A stretch of DNA of 27,258 nucleotides from Evtepia sp. (GCA_020025735.1 JAHHRP010000009.1:1-27258), one strand, 5' to 3'. Shown: positions 1 to 7,944, counted from the first letter of the stretch. Notes: generated by a model not told the origin, from the letters alone. Numbers and translations: made by a program.

Positions 1-2
1 TA

Positions 3-230
3 CTCGGTGAATTAGTCGCTATCATAGGTATATTATTTTTTGCTCCACTTTTTCCGGTGTGCATAGTTTTTTTACTTCCTATGATAATAGATGGGGTAGT
101 GCAATACAAAACAAGTTATATTTCCACAAATATTAAAAGACTTTTTACTGGATTTCTTTTTGGTTACGGTTTTATATCCAGCATTCTTCAATTGATACAA
201 TGTTTTGTGAAAAATTTTGTTGCTACTTGA
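3..230 (+). CDS. DUF2085-like membrane protein, C-terminal part only
   Basis: The reading frame is open from the left edge to a TGA at 228-230, giving 75 residues with no start inside the window. It is hydrophobic, with a membrane segment rich in I, L and F, then an IDGVVQY stretch and a TNIKRLFTGFLFGYGF stretch. The IDG..Q and N..R..TG.LFG pattern is what I recall for the end of DUF2085 membrane proteins, whose function is unknown. The base composition is clearly more AT-rich than the rest of the window. A terminator follows about 110 bases later, so this gene is not part of the downstream operon. Family assignment rests on pattern memory over a short fragment. Confidence 0.6.
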   Translation, partial: LGELVAIIGILFFAPLFPVCIVFLLPMIIDGVVQYKTSYISTNIKRLFTGFLFGYGFISSILQLIQCFVKNFVAT

Positions 231-342
231 TGTAGGCGTTATTTCCGCAGGCGTTTAGTGTACTCTGTTTATGCGACATTCATCCTGAATCTAAACTGTT
301 CACACATTCCAGCTTGTGCTTAGGAATGCTGCACAGCAAAAG

Positions 343-366
343 ACCACACGAGGGTGTGGTTTTTTT
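343..366 (+). terminator. Rho-independent terminator
   Basis: The stem ACCACAC (343-349) pairs with GTGTGGT (354-360) around a GAGG loop and runs into seven T residues (360-366). It closes transcription of the truncated gene at the left edge and isolates it from the ABC operon at 526. Confidence 0.85.
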
Positions 367-458
367 GTGCCCTTTTTGGCGCAGAGAACGGATGAACACG
401 GTAACGGGGCCAAGTGTCTGAGGAGAAAACAGGCATGGCAGCGCTTTACGGAAAAGAG

Positions 459-487
459 TTGCTCCAGAGAGAGGGCTGTGCTAAACT
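459..487 (+). promoter_or_regulatory. Weak candidate promoter for the peptide ABC operon
   Basis: TTGCTC (459-464) and TAAACT (482-487) are 17 bases apart and lie 38 bases before the first start codon. The match to the sigma-70 consensus is only 3/6 and 4/6. Other AT-rich hexamers lie nearby (490-505). Some promoter is expected here because a terminator precedes the operon, but this exact choice is uncertain. Confidence 0.3.
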
Positions 488-525
488 AATCTCATATTGT
501 ATATCACGGAAGAGAAGGAGGAGCT

Positions 526-1503
526 ATGGCGGAGAATACCTTGGTAATCACCGGGTTGCGGGTGACGTTTTCGGGTTCTGAGGAAAAGGTCGTTGCTGTG
601 GATGGGATCGACCTTACCGTTCCTCGGGGAACTGTAGTCGGTCTGGTGGGTGAGTCAGGTTGTGGGAAGAGTGTCACGGCGTTGTCGGTAATGGGGTTGC
701 TGCCTCCCCCCGGCTGCATGGAGGAAGGAAATCTTCACTTTGGCGGTCAGGACCTGGCAGCACTGTCTGAGAAGCAGCGGCGTAAGCTCCGTGGTGACCG
801 GATGGCCATGATTTTCCAGGACCCTATGACGTCTTTGAATCCCGTCTATTCTGTGGGACGGCAGGTGGCAGAGGTGCTGCGCCTCCACCATGGTCTGGAT
901 CGTCACCAGGCCCGGACTCGTACGGAAGAACTGTTTCGACAGGTGGGTATCCCAGACCCGGAAGCACGGTACGACGCCTATCCCCGGCAGTTGTCCGGGG
1001 GATTGCGGCAGCGAGTGATGATCGCCATGGCCATGGCCTGCCAACCAGAATTGCTCATTGCTGACGAGCCGACCACTGCTTTAGATGGGACCATTCAAGC
1101 CCAGATCCTTCGGCTCATGGATCAGCTCTGCCGGGACCACGACACAGCGATCCTGCTTATCACCCACAACATGGGGGTGGTGGCCCAGCTTTGTGATCTG
1201 GTGTATGTCATGTACGCGGGGCAGATCGTAGAGGCGGCAGAGGTGTTTTCTCTCTTTCGGACCCCGCGTCATCCCTATACGCTAGGACTGCTGAACGCCA
1301 TTCCTTCTTTGGAGAGAGAACAGGATCGACTGGACACCATTCAAGGGACCGTGCCGGATTTGAGCGTTTTACCAGCAGGATGCCGCTTCTGCCCGCGGTG
1401 TGACCGGGCAGTACCTGTCTGTACCCAGGCGGTGCCCCCGTTGATTGCGGTGGAGGAGGGCCACATGGTCCGCTGTTTTCGGGCGAGAGAGGAACAGACA
1501 TGA
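526..1503 (+). CDS. Oligopeptide/dipeptide ABC transporter ATP-binding protein (DppD/OppD type)
   Basis: This is one of the two cytoplasmic ATPases that power a peptide or nickel-type ABC importer. In its 325 residues, Walker A is GESGCGKS at 42-49, the signature LSGGLRQR at 156-163, and Walker B LLIADE at 176-181. The D-loop region reads LDGTIQ where most homologs have LDVTIQ. The C-terminus carries the oligopeptide-transporter extension with the cysteines of CRFCPRC, typical of DppD/DppF and often iron-sulfur linked. An AGGAGGAG ribosome site sits just before the ATG. The stop overlaps the next start by four bases (ATGA), so the two ATPases are co-translated. No permease or binding-protein gene is adjacent, so the substrate cannot be read from context beyond the dipeptidase downstream. 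Confidence 0.93.
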   Translation: MAENTLVITGLRVTFSGSEEKVVAVDGIDLTVPRGTVVGLVGESGCGKSVTALSVMGLLPPPGCMEEGNLHFGGQDLAALSEKQRRKLRGDRMAMIFQDPMTSLNPVYSVGRQVAEVLRLHHGLDRHQARTRTEELFRQVGIPDPEARYDAYPRQLSGGLRQRVMIAMAMACQPELLIADEPTTALDGTIQAQILRLMDQLCRDHDTAILLITHNMGVVAQLCDLVYVMYAGQIVEAAEVFSLFRTPRHPYTLGLLNAIPSLEREQDRLDTIQGTVPDLSVLPAGCRFCPRCDRAVPVCTQAVPPLIAVEEGHMVRCFRAREEQT

Positions 1504-2468
1504 GGACAATGTTAGCGCAGGGGCGGGATCTCTCCAAAAGTTTCCCCGCCAAGGGACACAGGAGAGGAGCGCGGCTCCATGCGGTCCGAGAGATAAATCT
1601 TAGCATTTATGAAGGGGAGACTCTGGCTTTGGTGGGAGAGTCCGGGTGCGGGAAAAGCACCTTGGGCCGCTTACTGTTGGGGCTGCTCTCCCCGACCCAG
1701 GGGCAGGTTTTTTTTGATGGGAAAAATCTGGCATCGCTCTCGCCGCAAGCAATGCGGACCCTCCGACGGCAGATGCAGATGGTATTTCAAGATACTGCGG
1801 CTGCTCTGAATCCCCGGCTGGATGTAGCTGGGATTTTGTCAGAGCCGTTCCGCATCCACAAACTTTGTCCACGGGCAGAGTATTCTGCTCGCTGTGCTGC
1901 GCTCCTGGACCAGGTAGGGCTGCCCCAGGGACTGTTAAGCCGGTATCCCCATGAGCTTTCTGGAGGACAGCGTCAGCGGGTGGGGATTGCCCGGGCTTTG
2001 GCACTCTCTCCTCGGCTGGTGATCTGTGATGAGCCGGTCTCTGCCCTGGATGTGTCTGTGCAGGCACAGGTACTCAATTTGCTGGCTGACCTCCAGGAGG
2101 CGCAAGGTCTGACCTATGTCCTCATCTCTCATGATTTGGGGGTGGTTCGGCACAGCGCTGATCGGGTGTGTGTCATGTTCCTGGGGCGTGTATGCGAGGT
2201 TGGCCCTACAAAAACCATTTTTACGGCGCCCCGCCATCCCTATACAAAATTTCTTCTTGCGGCAGTGCCGCGGCCAGACCCCACCTGCCGCAGCCGAGGA
2301 GAGGAGTTGCTGAACGGCGAACTGCCCAGCCCAATTCGTCCGCCTTCTGGCTGCCCCTTCCGCACCCGCTGCCCCAAAGCGAAAGAGATCTGCGCCCAAC
2401 AGGTCCCCGCCCTGCAAGGGGAGGAAGACCATCAGGCAGCTTGTCACTTCCCATTGGGAAGTTTGTAA
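1500..2468 (+). CDS. Oligopeptide/dipeptide ABC transporter ATP-binding protein (DppF/OppF type)
   Basis: This is the partner ATPase of the preceding gene; OppD and OppF types normally form a heterodimer under the permease pair. In 322 residues it has Walker A GESGCGKST at 46-54, signature LSGGQRQ at 153-159, Walker B LVICDE at 173-178, and the classical D-loop SALDVSVQAQVL. The oligopeptide C-terminal extension ends with a GCPFRTRCPKA cysteine motif. The start overlaps the previous stop (ATGA); an alternative ATG four codons in (1509) is possible. The next gene starts 12 bases after the stop, so it is in the same transcript. Confidence 0.93.
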   Translation: MRTMLAQGRDLSKSFPAKGHRRGARLHAVREINLSIYEGETLALVGESGCGKSTLGRLLLGLLSPTQGQVFFDGKNLASLSPQAMRTLRRQMQMVFQDTAAALNPRLDVAGILSEPFRIHKLCPRAEYSARCAALLDQVGLPQGLLSRYPHELSGGQRQRVGIARALALSPRLVICDEPVSALDVSVQAQVLNLLADLQEAQGLTYVLISHDLGVVRHSADRVCVMFLGRVCEVGPTKTIFTAPRHPYTKFLLAAVPRPDPTCRSRGEELLNGELPSPIRPPSGCPFRTRCPKAKEICAQQVPALQGEEDHQAACHFPLGSL

Positions 2469-2480
2469 GGAGACAGAGTG

Positions 2481-3485
2481 ATGCCTTTTGTAGACTTGCA
2501 CTGTGACACCATAGCTCGGCTCTTGGCCGCCCGTCGGTCGGGCCTGCCAGGAAACTTGCGTCAAGGAACCGGGGGCCATGTGGACTTGGAAACCCTGCAA
2601 AAAAGTGGTTATCTGCTGCAAAACTTTGCCCTGTTCGTGAACCTGCAAGGCACGACCCGTTCGGATGACCTGGCTGCGGGGCAGACAGACCTCTATCATC
2701 AGGCCATGGACTGCCGAGCCAAAGACCCGTTAGAAGAGGTTCTTACGCTGGCGGACCTTTACTGGCAGGAATTGGCCCAAAACACAGACATTGCCCAGCC
2801 TGTCCTCTCCTTCCAGGAGATGGAACAGGCAAGGCAGGCGGGCAAAGTGGCCTGTCTGCTGACGGTGGAGGAAGGGGGGGTATGTCGAGGACAGCTTCCC
2901 CTTCTGCGGACCCTCTATCGGCTGGGTGTGCGGATGCTTACCCTCACCTGGAACTACCCCAATGAACTGGGATTTCCCAACGGTCAGCCTGGTGGCCTGA
3001 CTGAGACAGGCGCGGCCTTTTTGACAGAAATGGAGACCTTAGGTATGATCCCTGACGTATCCCATTTGGGTGACGAGGGGTTCTGGGAGGTGTGCCGACG
3101 GGCAAAAAAACCCTTTGCTGCCAGCCATTCCTGCTGCCGCGCGCTGTGGGATCATCGGCGGAATCTCACCGATGCCATGCTTCGGGCCTTGGGTGACCGG
3201 GGCTGTCTGGTAGGGGTGAATTTTTATGCAGGATTTTTAGGGCCTTCCCCTGTCAGCCGCTTCGAGGATCTGACCCGGCATATCCGCCACATGATCGACA
3301 TGGCCGGGCTGGAAACCGTGGCCCTGGGTTCCGATTTTGATGGCATCGACTGCCCCTTGGCGTGGGAGGATGCCGGGCACATGGACCGTTTGATTCCTGC
3401 GATGGAACGGGCAGGCTTTTCCCCACGGGAGATCGAGGCCGTGTGTTGGAAAAACGCCTGGGAATTTTACCGACGGACATTATAA
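2481..3485 (+). CDS. Membrane-dipeptidase family (M19) dipeptidase
   Basis: A zinc dipeptidase of the renal dipeptidase family that splits dipeptides, probably in the cytoplasm since no signal peptide is seen. Numbering from ATG 2481 (334 residues), the zinc ligands fall where the family expects them: His7 and Asp9 in DLHCD, bridging Glu130 in LLTVEEGG, His195 in DVSH, His216 in ASHS, and Asp285 in GSDFDG. This spacing closely follows human renal dipeptidase. A GTG at 2478 is also in frame, but ATG 2481 sits at better distance from the AAGGAG at 2467-2472. It follows the two peptide ABC ATPases directly, which suggests that imported dipeptides are hydrolysed by it. Confidence 0.93.
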   Translation: MPFVDLHCDTIARLLAARRSGLPGNLRQGTGGHVDLETLQKSGYLLQNFALFVNLQGTTRSDDLAAGQTDLYHQAMDCRAKDPLEEVLTLADLYWQELAQNTDIAQPVLSFQEMEQARQAGKVACLLTVEEGGVCRGQLPLLRTLYRLGVRMLTLTWNYPNELGFPNGQPGGLTETGAAFLTEMETLGMIPDVSHLGDEGFWEVCRRAKKPFAASHSCCRALWDHRRNLTDAMLRALGDRGCLVGVNFYAGFLGPSPVSRFEDLTRHIRHMIDMAGLETVALGSDFDGIDCPLAWEDAGHMDRLIPAMERAGFSPREIEAVCWKNAWEFYRRTL

Positions 3486-3544
3486 ATCCTCCGTACCCCT
3501 CTGGGTGCGGTGCGATGCAACAAGAGATAAAGGAGGCAATCCTC

Positions 3545-5524
3545 ATGACATTTCCCTATGCACCCCTGCTTCAGCCCTTGCAGATTGGCACCATGACCAT
3601 CAAGAACCGTTTCTGTGTGGGACCTCTCACTCTCCCCTCTCTCCACGGCCCCTTTGGGGAGTTTTCCCCGGACGGTTTGGCCTATTTTGAGGAACGGGCC
3701 AAAGGGGGCTTCGGCCTGCTCTTTACTGGGGCCTTCCATCCTGATACATTGGTAGACCCGGTTCATCCCCTGGACAGCAAACAACCTTTGAAAGCCCCCA
3801 AAACCTTCCAGCGTACAGCGGTGGAGTTGTTGGAGCGGCTGGATGCCTATGGTGCAAAAATGCTTCCACAGGTGTCTATGGGCTATGGACGAAATTCGCT
3901 GGGATGTTTCTGTCCTTCCGAGATCCCCTATTATCATGACCCGTCCCGGTTGGCCCCTGCGTTGACCAGGGATCAGATCAAGCAGAAGATTGACCAGATG
4001 ATCGCCACAGCGGTTCTGTTCAAGCAGTGCGGCTTTCCGGGAATTGAAGTCCATGCCATGCACTGGGGATATCTGCTGGACCAGTTTGCCTTGACCTTCA
4101 TGAACCACCGTACGGATGAATACGGCGGGGATTTGGAAAATCGCCTGCGATGTGCGCGGGAAATTTTGGACGGGGTGAAGGCGGCCTGCGGGGCTGACTT
4201 TGTGGTGTCCATGCGTCTGGCCCTGAAATCGTACATTAAGGGATATAACCAGCCCTCGCTCCACGGAGAGGATGAGGTGGGCCGGACGTTGGAGGAAGGG
4301 TTGGAGATTGCCCGCCGCCTGGAGACCTACGGTTACGACTGCCTGAGTGTGGACTTTGGACAGTATGACTCTTTCTACTATGCTGCGCCCCCCTGCTACA
4401 TGGAGAAAGGGCGTGTCATCGAATTGGCTGCCGCAGCCAAACAGGCGGTAAAGGTACCTATTCTTTGCGGGGGGCGGATGAATGACCCTGATTTGGCGGC
4501 TCAGGCAGTGGCCGAAGGCAAGTTGGATGGGATCGTTTTGGGGCGTCCTTCTCTGGCAGACCCGGCATATCCTCAAAAGGTGGCCATGGGCCAGGTGGAG
4601 GATATCCGACCTTGTATCGGCTGCAACCAGGGCTGTATCGGCGCACTGAAGGTGGGCCGTCGGGCTGGGTGTGCGGTGAATGCCCAAGCTGCCCGGGAAG
4701 CAACCTTCTCCCTCTCCCCTGCCGGAACAAAAAAACAGGTCCTGGTGGTGGGCGGTGGCGTAGCCGGGATGGAAGCCGCCCGCTGTGCTGCACTGCGCGG
4801 GCACACAGTGACGCTGTGCGAGGCTGGAGAGAATTTGGGCGGCAACCTCATCCCTGCTGGTGCCCACCGGTTCAAGAAGGAACTGAATGAACTCAACCAG
4901 TGGTACCAGCGGCAGCTTGGTCAGCTGGGTGTGACAGTGGAAAAAAACGTCTTGCTCACGTCTGAGCAGATTGCTGCCCGCAAGCCCGATGCAGTGGTAC
5001 TGGCAGTGGGCGCGTCACCCACGGTGCCCAAGATCCCTGGCATCGAAGAGGCGTCGGTGGTGGACTGTGTTACGGCCCTTACCGGGCCAGATCTGCCTGG
5101 AAAAGAGATTTTGGTGGTTGGCGGCGGCTTGGTTGGCTGTGAGACGGCACTGGGTTATGCGCAGGAAGGGAAGCACGTTACAATTTTAGAAGCCTTGCCC
5201 GAGATCCTCTCCGCAGGGATTCCTGTGCCCGAGATGAATTCCTCTATGCTCCAGGATCTGTTGGATGAGGCCGGGGTGAAGAGAAAAACTGGCAGCCGCC
5301 TGGTTCGCATTACGCCAAAAGGCGCAGTGGCTGCTGGCCCAGCAGGAGAGGAGACCATCCCCGCCCAGCATATCGTTTTGGCAGTGGGTTTTACCCCGCG
5401 GGCTTCTCTGGCTGCTGATCTGGTCGGGCAGGGTATGGCAGTCTATCAGGTGGGCGATGGCGGCAAGGTAGGCAGTGTGATGACGGCCATTGCCACCGCT
5501 TACACCGTAGGACGCCAGTTGTAA
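3545..5524 (+). CDS. Old-yellow-enzyme family NADH:flavin oxidoreductase / 2,4-dienoyl-CoA-reductase-like enzyme
   Basis: This 659-residue enzyme has the three-part build of FadH and BaiCD/BaiH-type reductases. An FMN-binding TIM barrel comes first (residues 1-350, with HAMHWGYLLDQF and NHRTDEYGG). A 4Fe-4S cluster motif follows, with Cys357, Cys360, Cys364 and Cys376. A FAD/NAD(P)-binding half ends it, with dinucleotide motifs VVGGGVAGMEAA near 400 and VVGGGLVGCETA near 522. Such enzymes move electrons from NAD(P)H through FAD and the cluster to FMN and reduce activated C=C bonds. The true substrate is unknown here. The start at 3545 is chosen for AGGAGG at 3531-3536; the frame is open further upstream but that part overlaps the dipeptidase gene. 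It appears to be the last gene of the peptide operon. No clear terminator was found after it. Confidence 0.88.
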   Translation: MTFPYAPLLQPLQIGTMTIKNRFCVGPLTLPSLHGPFGEFSPDGLAYFEERAKGGFGLLFTGAFHPDTLVDPVHPLDSKQPLKAPKTFQRTAVELLERLDAYGAKMLPQVSMGYGRNSLGCFCPSEIPYYHDPSRLAPALTRDQIKQKIDQMIATAVLFKQCGFPGIEVHAMHWGYLLDQFALTFMNHRTDEYGGDLENRLRCAREILDGVKAACGADFVVSMRLALKSYIKGYNQPSLHGEDEVGRTLEEGLEIARRLETYGYDCLSVDFGQYDSFYYAAPPCYMEKGRVIELAAAAKQAVKVPILCGGRMNDPDLAAQAVAEGKLDGIVLGRPSLADPAYPQKVAMGQVEDIRPCIGCNQGCIGALKVGRRAGCAVNAQAAREATFSLSPAGTKKQVLVVGGGVAGMEAARCAALRGHTVTLCEAGENLGGNLIPAGAHRFKKELNELNQWYQRQLGQLGVTVEKNVLLTSEQIAARKPDAVVLAVGASPTVPKIPGIEEASVVDCVTALTGPDLPGKEILVVGGGLVGCETALGYAQEGKHVTILEALPEILSAGIPVPEMNSSMLQDLLDEAGVKRKTGSRLVRITPKGAVAAGPAGEETIPAQHIVLAVGFTPRASLAADLVGQGMAVYQVGDGGKVGSVMTAIATAYTVGRQL

Positions 5525-5611
5525 CACAAAGATGCAAGCAGCTGTGATGGCAGACTGCGTCGCATCGAAAAGAGAGCGGTTTGACGAAGATGACAAAAAC
5601 ACTGTGAACAA

Positions 5612-5627
5612 GACAGAATATTCTGTC
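5612..5627. promoter_or_regulatory. Perfect 16-bp palindrome, candidate operator
   Basis: GACAGAATATTCTGTC is perfectly self-complementary with no spacer. It ends 11 bases before the -35 hexamer of the strong promoter at 5639. That position fits an activator or repressor dimer site. I cannot assign a regulator; it has no T-tract and no loop, so it is not a terminator. Confidence 0.5.
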
Positions 5628-5638
5628 CGCTTATGTCC

Positions 5639-5667
5639 TTGACAAGGTAGATGGGCTTTCGTATAAT
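5639..5667 (+). promoter_or_regulatory. Fully consensus sigma-70/sigma-A promoter
   Basis: TTGACA (5639-5644), a 17-base spacer, and TATAAT (5662-5667): all twelve consensus bases match. Predicted transcription starts near 5674, just before the lysine riboswitch. A promoter this strong makes sense when control is exercised afterwards by premature termination. Confidence 0.9.
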
Positions 5668-5677
5668 GAACAAAAAT

Positions 5678-5840
5678 GATAGAGGCGCGGTGTTCATCAG
5701 TACCCACCATTCTCCGGCAGGCAGCCGAGGCGGGGAAAGGGGTCGCCGCCGAAGGGTTTTCCGGGTGCCTGACCGGGAAACGTCCTGGGTCGGCAGAGAA
5801 AATCTGTCGGACTGCCATTGTCTTACGATGGAGCGCTATC
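5678..5840 (+). ncRNA. Lysine riboswitch (L box) aptamer
   Basis: The leader holds the conserved blocks of the lysine riboswitch in order. P1 is GATAG (5678-5682) pairing with CTATC (5836-5840), followed by AGAGGCGCGG. The AGTA-type internal segment is near 5699. The core GGGGTCGCCGCCGAAG is at 5739-5754, closely matching the GCGTCGCCGAAG block of Bacillus lysC. A G-rich arm lies around 5770-5810, and GGAGCGCTATC is at the 3' end. Length (163 nt) fits the class. It begins only a few bases after the predicted transcription start. A terminator follows at 5885-5918. It precedes an amino acid ABC transporter, so high lysine should switch off its own uptake. Confidence 0.92.
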
Positions 5841-5890
5841 ATGGTAAAACAAAGGACCCCGTGTCCTGCTATCTTTGTGTGTTTGCCATG
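5840..5890 (+). promoter_or_regulatory. Candidate antiterminator helix of the lysine riboswitch
   Basis: CATGG at 5840-5844 can pair with CCATG at 5886-5890. The arm continues imperfectly through AAAACAAAG (5846-5854) against CTTTGTGTGTTT (5873-5884), and an inner GGAC/GTCC hairpin lies within. This structure uses the 5' arm of the terminator and touches the P1 strand, so it excludes both. That is the expected lysine-free, read-through conformation. The pairing is my manual fold. Confidence 0.55.
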
Positions 5891-5918
5891 GATCTGCTTC
5901 AGATCCATGGCTTTTTTT
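5885..5918 (+). terminator. Riboswitch-controlled intrinsic terminator
   Basis: A 12-bp perfect stem, GCCATGGATCTG (5885-5896) with CAGATCCATGGC (5900-5911), closes on a 3-base loop and is followed by seven T residues. It lies between the lysine aptamer and the first transporter gene, where it can abort transcription when lysine is bound. Confidence 0.9.
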
Positions 5919-5951
5919 GCACAAGTAAAAAAATGAAAAGAGGAGACCATT

Positions 5952-6896
5952 ATGAAGAAGCTGCTTGCATTGACTCTCACTCTGGTTCTGGCCCTGTCCC
6001 TGTGCGCCTGCGGCGGTCCCAGCGGCGGCGATACCCCCACGGACACCGAAGGGTCTAAGACAGAAAGCGTTGAGATTCCCCCTGTAGAGGACCTCACCAG
6101 CACAGATACCAGTAAGATCCTGGGCCTGGAAGACGGTGTGCTCACCGTTGGCATGGAGTGTACCTATCCTCCCTACAACTGGACCCAGATCGACGATTCC
6201 AACGGCGCTGTGCCCATCTCCAATGTAGCCGGGTCCTATGCCAACGGCTATGACGTGATGATTGCCAAGCGGATCTGTGAAGCCTATGGCTGGAAACTGG
6301 AGATCGTCTCCTCTGAGTGGGCCTCCCTGACGCCTGCCGTGCAGTCCCAGACCATGGATGTCAACATTGCTGGCCAGTCCATGACCGCTGAGCGGATGGC
6401 CGAGGTGGAGATGGCTGGCCCCTACTACTACGCCACCATCGTCTGTGTGACCACGAAGGACGGCAAATATGCCCAGGCTAAGTCCATTGCGGATCTTGCC
6501 GGCGGCACCTGCACGGCCCAGTCCGGCACCATCTGGTATGATTCTTGCCTGCCGCAGATCAAGGATGCTAAGATCCTGCCCCCCGCTGACACCGCACCTG
6601 CCATGATTATGCAGCTGGAGACCGGCACCGCTGATTTCATCTGCACCGATATGCCCACTGCGAAGGGTGCCGTGGCCAAAAATGACAACCTGGTTATCCT
6701 AGACTTCTCTGGCACCGAGGGTGATTTCCAGTTCGCCAACGAGGGAGAGCGCGCCGAGAACGTCAACATCGGCATTGCGGTCCGCAAAGGAAACACCGAG
6801 TTGAAGGATGCCATTGACAAGGTCCTGTCTGCGCTGAACAAGGAGCAGTTCAGTGCCATTATGGATCAGGCCATTGCGATCCAGCCCGCGATCTGA
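5952..6896 (+). CDS. Amino acid ABC transporter substrate-binding lipoprotein (SBP_bac_3), probably lysine
   Basis: A 314-residue extracellular binding protein. It starts with a lipoprotein signal: two Lys, a hydrophobic run, then LCAC, with Cys20 the likely lipidated residue. A Ser/Gly/Asp/Thr-rich linker follows, to about residue 55. The body has the family-3 solute-binding pattern: LTVGMECTYPPYNW near 58-72, GYDVMIAKRI, and an IAGQSMTAERMAEV segment typical of polar amino acid receptors. A GAGG ribosome site precedes the ATG. The lysine riboswitch upstream is the main reason to predict lysine (or lysine plus other basic amino acids) as ligand. It is the first gene of a three-gene transporter operon. 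Confidence 0.92.
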   Translation: MKKLLALTLTLVLALSLCACGGPSGGDTPTDTEGSKTESVEIPPVEDLTSTDTSKILGLEDGVLTVGMECTYPPYNWTQIDDSNGAVPISNVAGSYANGYDVMIAKRICEAYGWKLEIVSSEWASLTPAVQSQTMDVNIAGQSMTAERMAEVEMAGPYYYATIVCVTTKDGKYAQAKSIADLAGGTCTAQSGTIWYDSCLPQIKDAKILPPADTAPAMIMQLETGTADFICTDMPTAKGAVAKNDNLVILDFSGTEGDFQFANEGERAENVNIGIAVRKGNTELKDAIDKVLSALNKEQFSAIMDQAIAIQPAI

Positions 6897-6928
6897 ATCC
6901 GGCCCCAACAAAGAAAAAAGAACACGTT

Positions 6929-6971
6929 AGGCTTGCCCTCCGATGTCGTTTTGCACCGGAGGGTACAGCCT
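6929..6971 (+). repeat. Intercistronic hairpin between binding protein and permease genes
   Basis: AGGCT (6929-6933) plus CCCTCCG (6936-6942) pair with CGGAGGG (6957-6963) plus AGCCT (6967-6971). There is no T-tract. In ABC operons such stems often protect the 3' end of the abundant binding-protein mRNA and lower permease expression. That role is inferred here. Confidence 0.6.
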
Positions 6972-6990
6972 GTTGGAAAGGAGTATCCCT

Positions 6991-7944
6991 ATGGACCTCT
7001 TGATCAAGCTGGGCAATGACATGGTCCGGCTTTGGGACGCCTATGGATCAGCTTACCTGGGCGGTATCCGCAGTACGTTGATCCTGGCTGTGGTGGCTAC
7101 CGTCATCGGCTGTATCATCGGCCTGATCTGTGGCATCCTTAACACCATCCCCTATACAAAAAGTGATCCGTTGCCCAAACGCTTCCTGCTTCGGCTCATT
7201 CGGGTCCTTGTCCGCATTTATGTAGAGGTCTTCCGGGGAACCCCCATGGTGCTCCAGGCAGTATTTATCTACTACGGCCTGCCCTACTTCAGCGGCAACG
7301 CCATGCGCTTTGACAATATCTGGGTGGCAGCCATCCTGATTGTCTCCATCAATACCGGCGCCTACATGGCCGAGACCGTTCGTGGCGGTATTATCTCCGT
7401 CGATCCCGGTCAGACAGAGGGGGCGAAGGCCATCGGCATGACCCATGTGCAGATCATGACCAATGTGATCCTGCCCCAGGCGTTCCGCAATATTATCCCC
7501 CAAATCGGCAATAACTTCATCATCAACATCAAAGATACGTCCGTTATGTTCATCATCGGCTTTACGGAGTTCTTTGCGTTCCATCGCTACATCACAGGCG
7601 TAAATAATATGTACTTCCCTTCTGCTGCCATCGAAATGATTGGCTACCTGTGCATGACCCTGATTGCCTCCATTCTGCTGCGCTTGCTAGAAAAGCGGAT
7701 GGATGGCAATGACAGCTATGAATTGGTCCAGGATGACTCTCTGACCCTTAGTGCGGGCACATACAACCATCCCGACCGCGGGACACCCTTCGATGAGCGG
7801 AACCCTGAGGGGCAGAAAAGTATCCTCCGGGAAGAGCTGCGCCGACAGGCCGAGCGGGATGCAGCCCTGCGGGAAGGAAAGAAAGCAGAGACCCGACGCT
7901 CCCACGGCAACCGGGGCAGCGATCAGGACGGAGGTGAGCGGTAA
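6991..7944 (+). CDS. Amino acid ABC transporter permease (HisM/GlnP type)
   Basis: Inner-membrane channel subunit of the predicted lysine importer, 317 residues. It has several membrane segments and the permease EAA loop: GAKAIGMTHVQIMTNVILPQAFRNIIP, where it contacts the ATPase. An EVFRGTPMVLQ segment is also characteristic of the HisMQ class. ATG 6991 is chosen for GGAAAGGAG seven bases upstream; an earlier in-frame ATG at 6943 lies inside the intercistronic hairpin. Unusually, after the usual end of the family near LLEKRMDG (about residue 236) there is a polar tail of about 80 residues rich in Arg, Glu and Asp, which is not hydrophobic and resembles no domain I know. One base separates its stop from the next ATG. 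Confidence 0.92.
   Translation: MDLLIKLGNDMVRLWDAYGSAYLGGIRSTLILAVVATVIGCIIGLICGILNTIPYTKSDPLPKRFLLRLIRVLVRIYVEVFRGTPMVLQAVFIYYGLPYFSGNAMRFDNIWVAAILIVSINTGAYMAETVRGGIISVDPGQTEGAKAIGMTHVQIMTNVILPQAFRNIIPQIGNNFIINIKDTSVMFIIGFTEFFAFHRYITGVNNMYFPSAAIEMIGYLCMTLIASILLRLLEKRMDGNDSYELVQDDSLTLSAGTYNHPDRGTPFDERNPEGQKSILREELRRQAERDAALREGKKAETRRSHGNRGSDQDGGER

Noticed and set aside
3467..4867. Long minus-strand open frame (466 codons) opposite the flavoenzyme gene
   Set aside because: It mirrors a plus-strand gene with complete family motifs, has no ribosome site and no protein-like pattern; GC-rich coding DNA often leaves such frames open.
5186..6154. Minus-strand frame of 322 codons across the riboswitch region
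   Set aside because: It crosses a strong promoter, a lysine aptamer and two real genes on the other strand.
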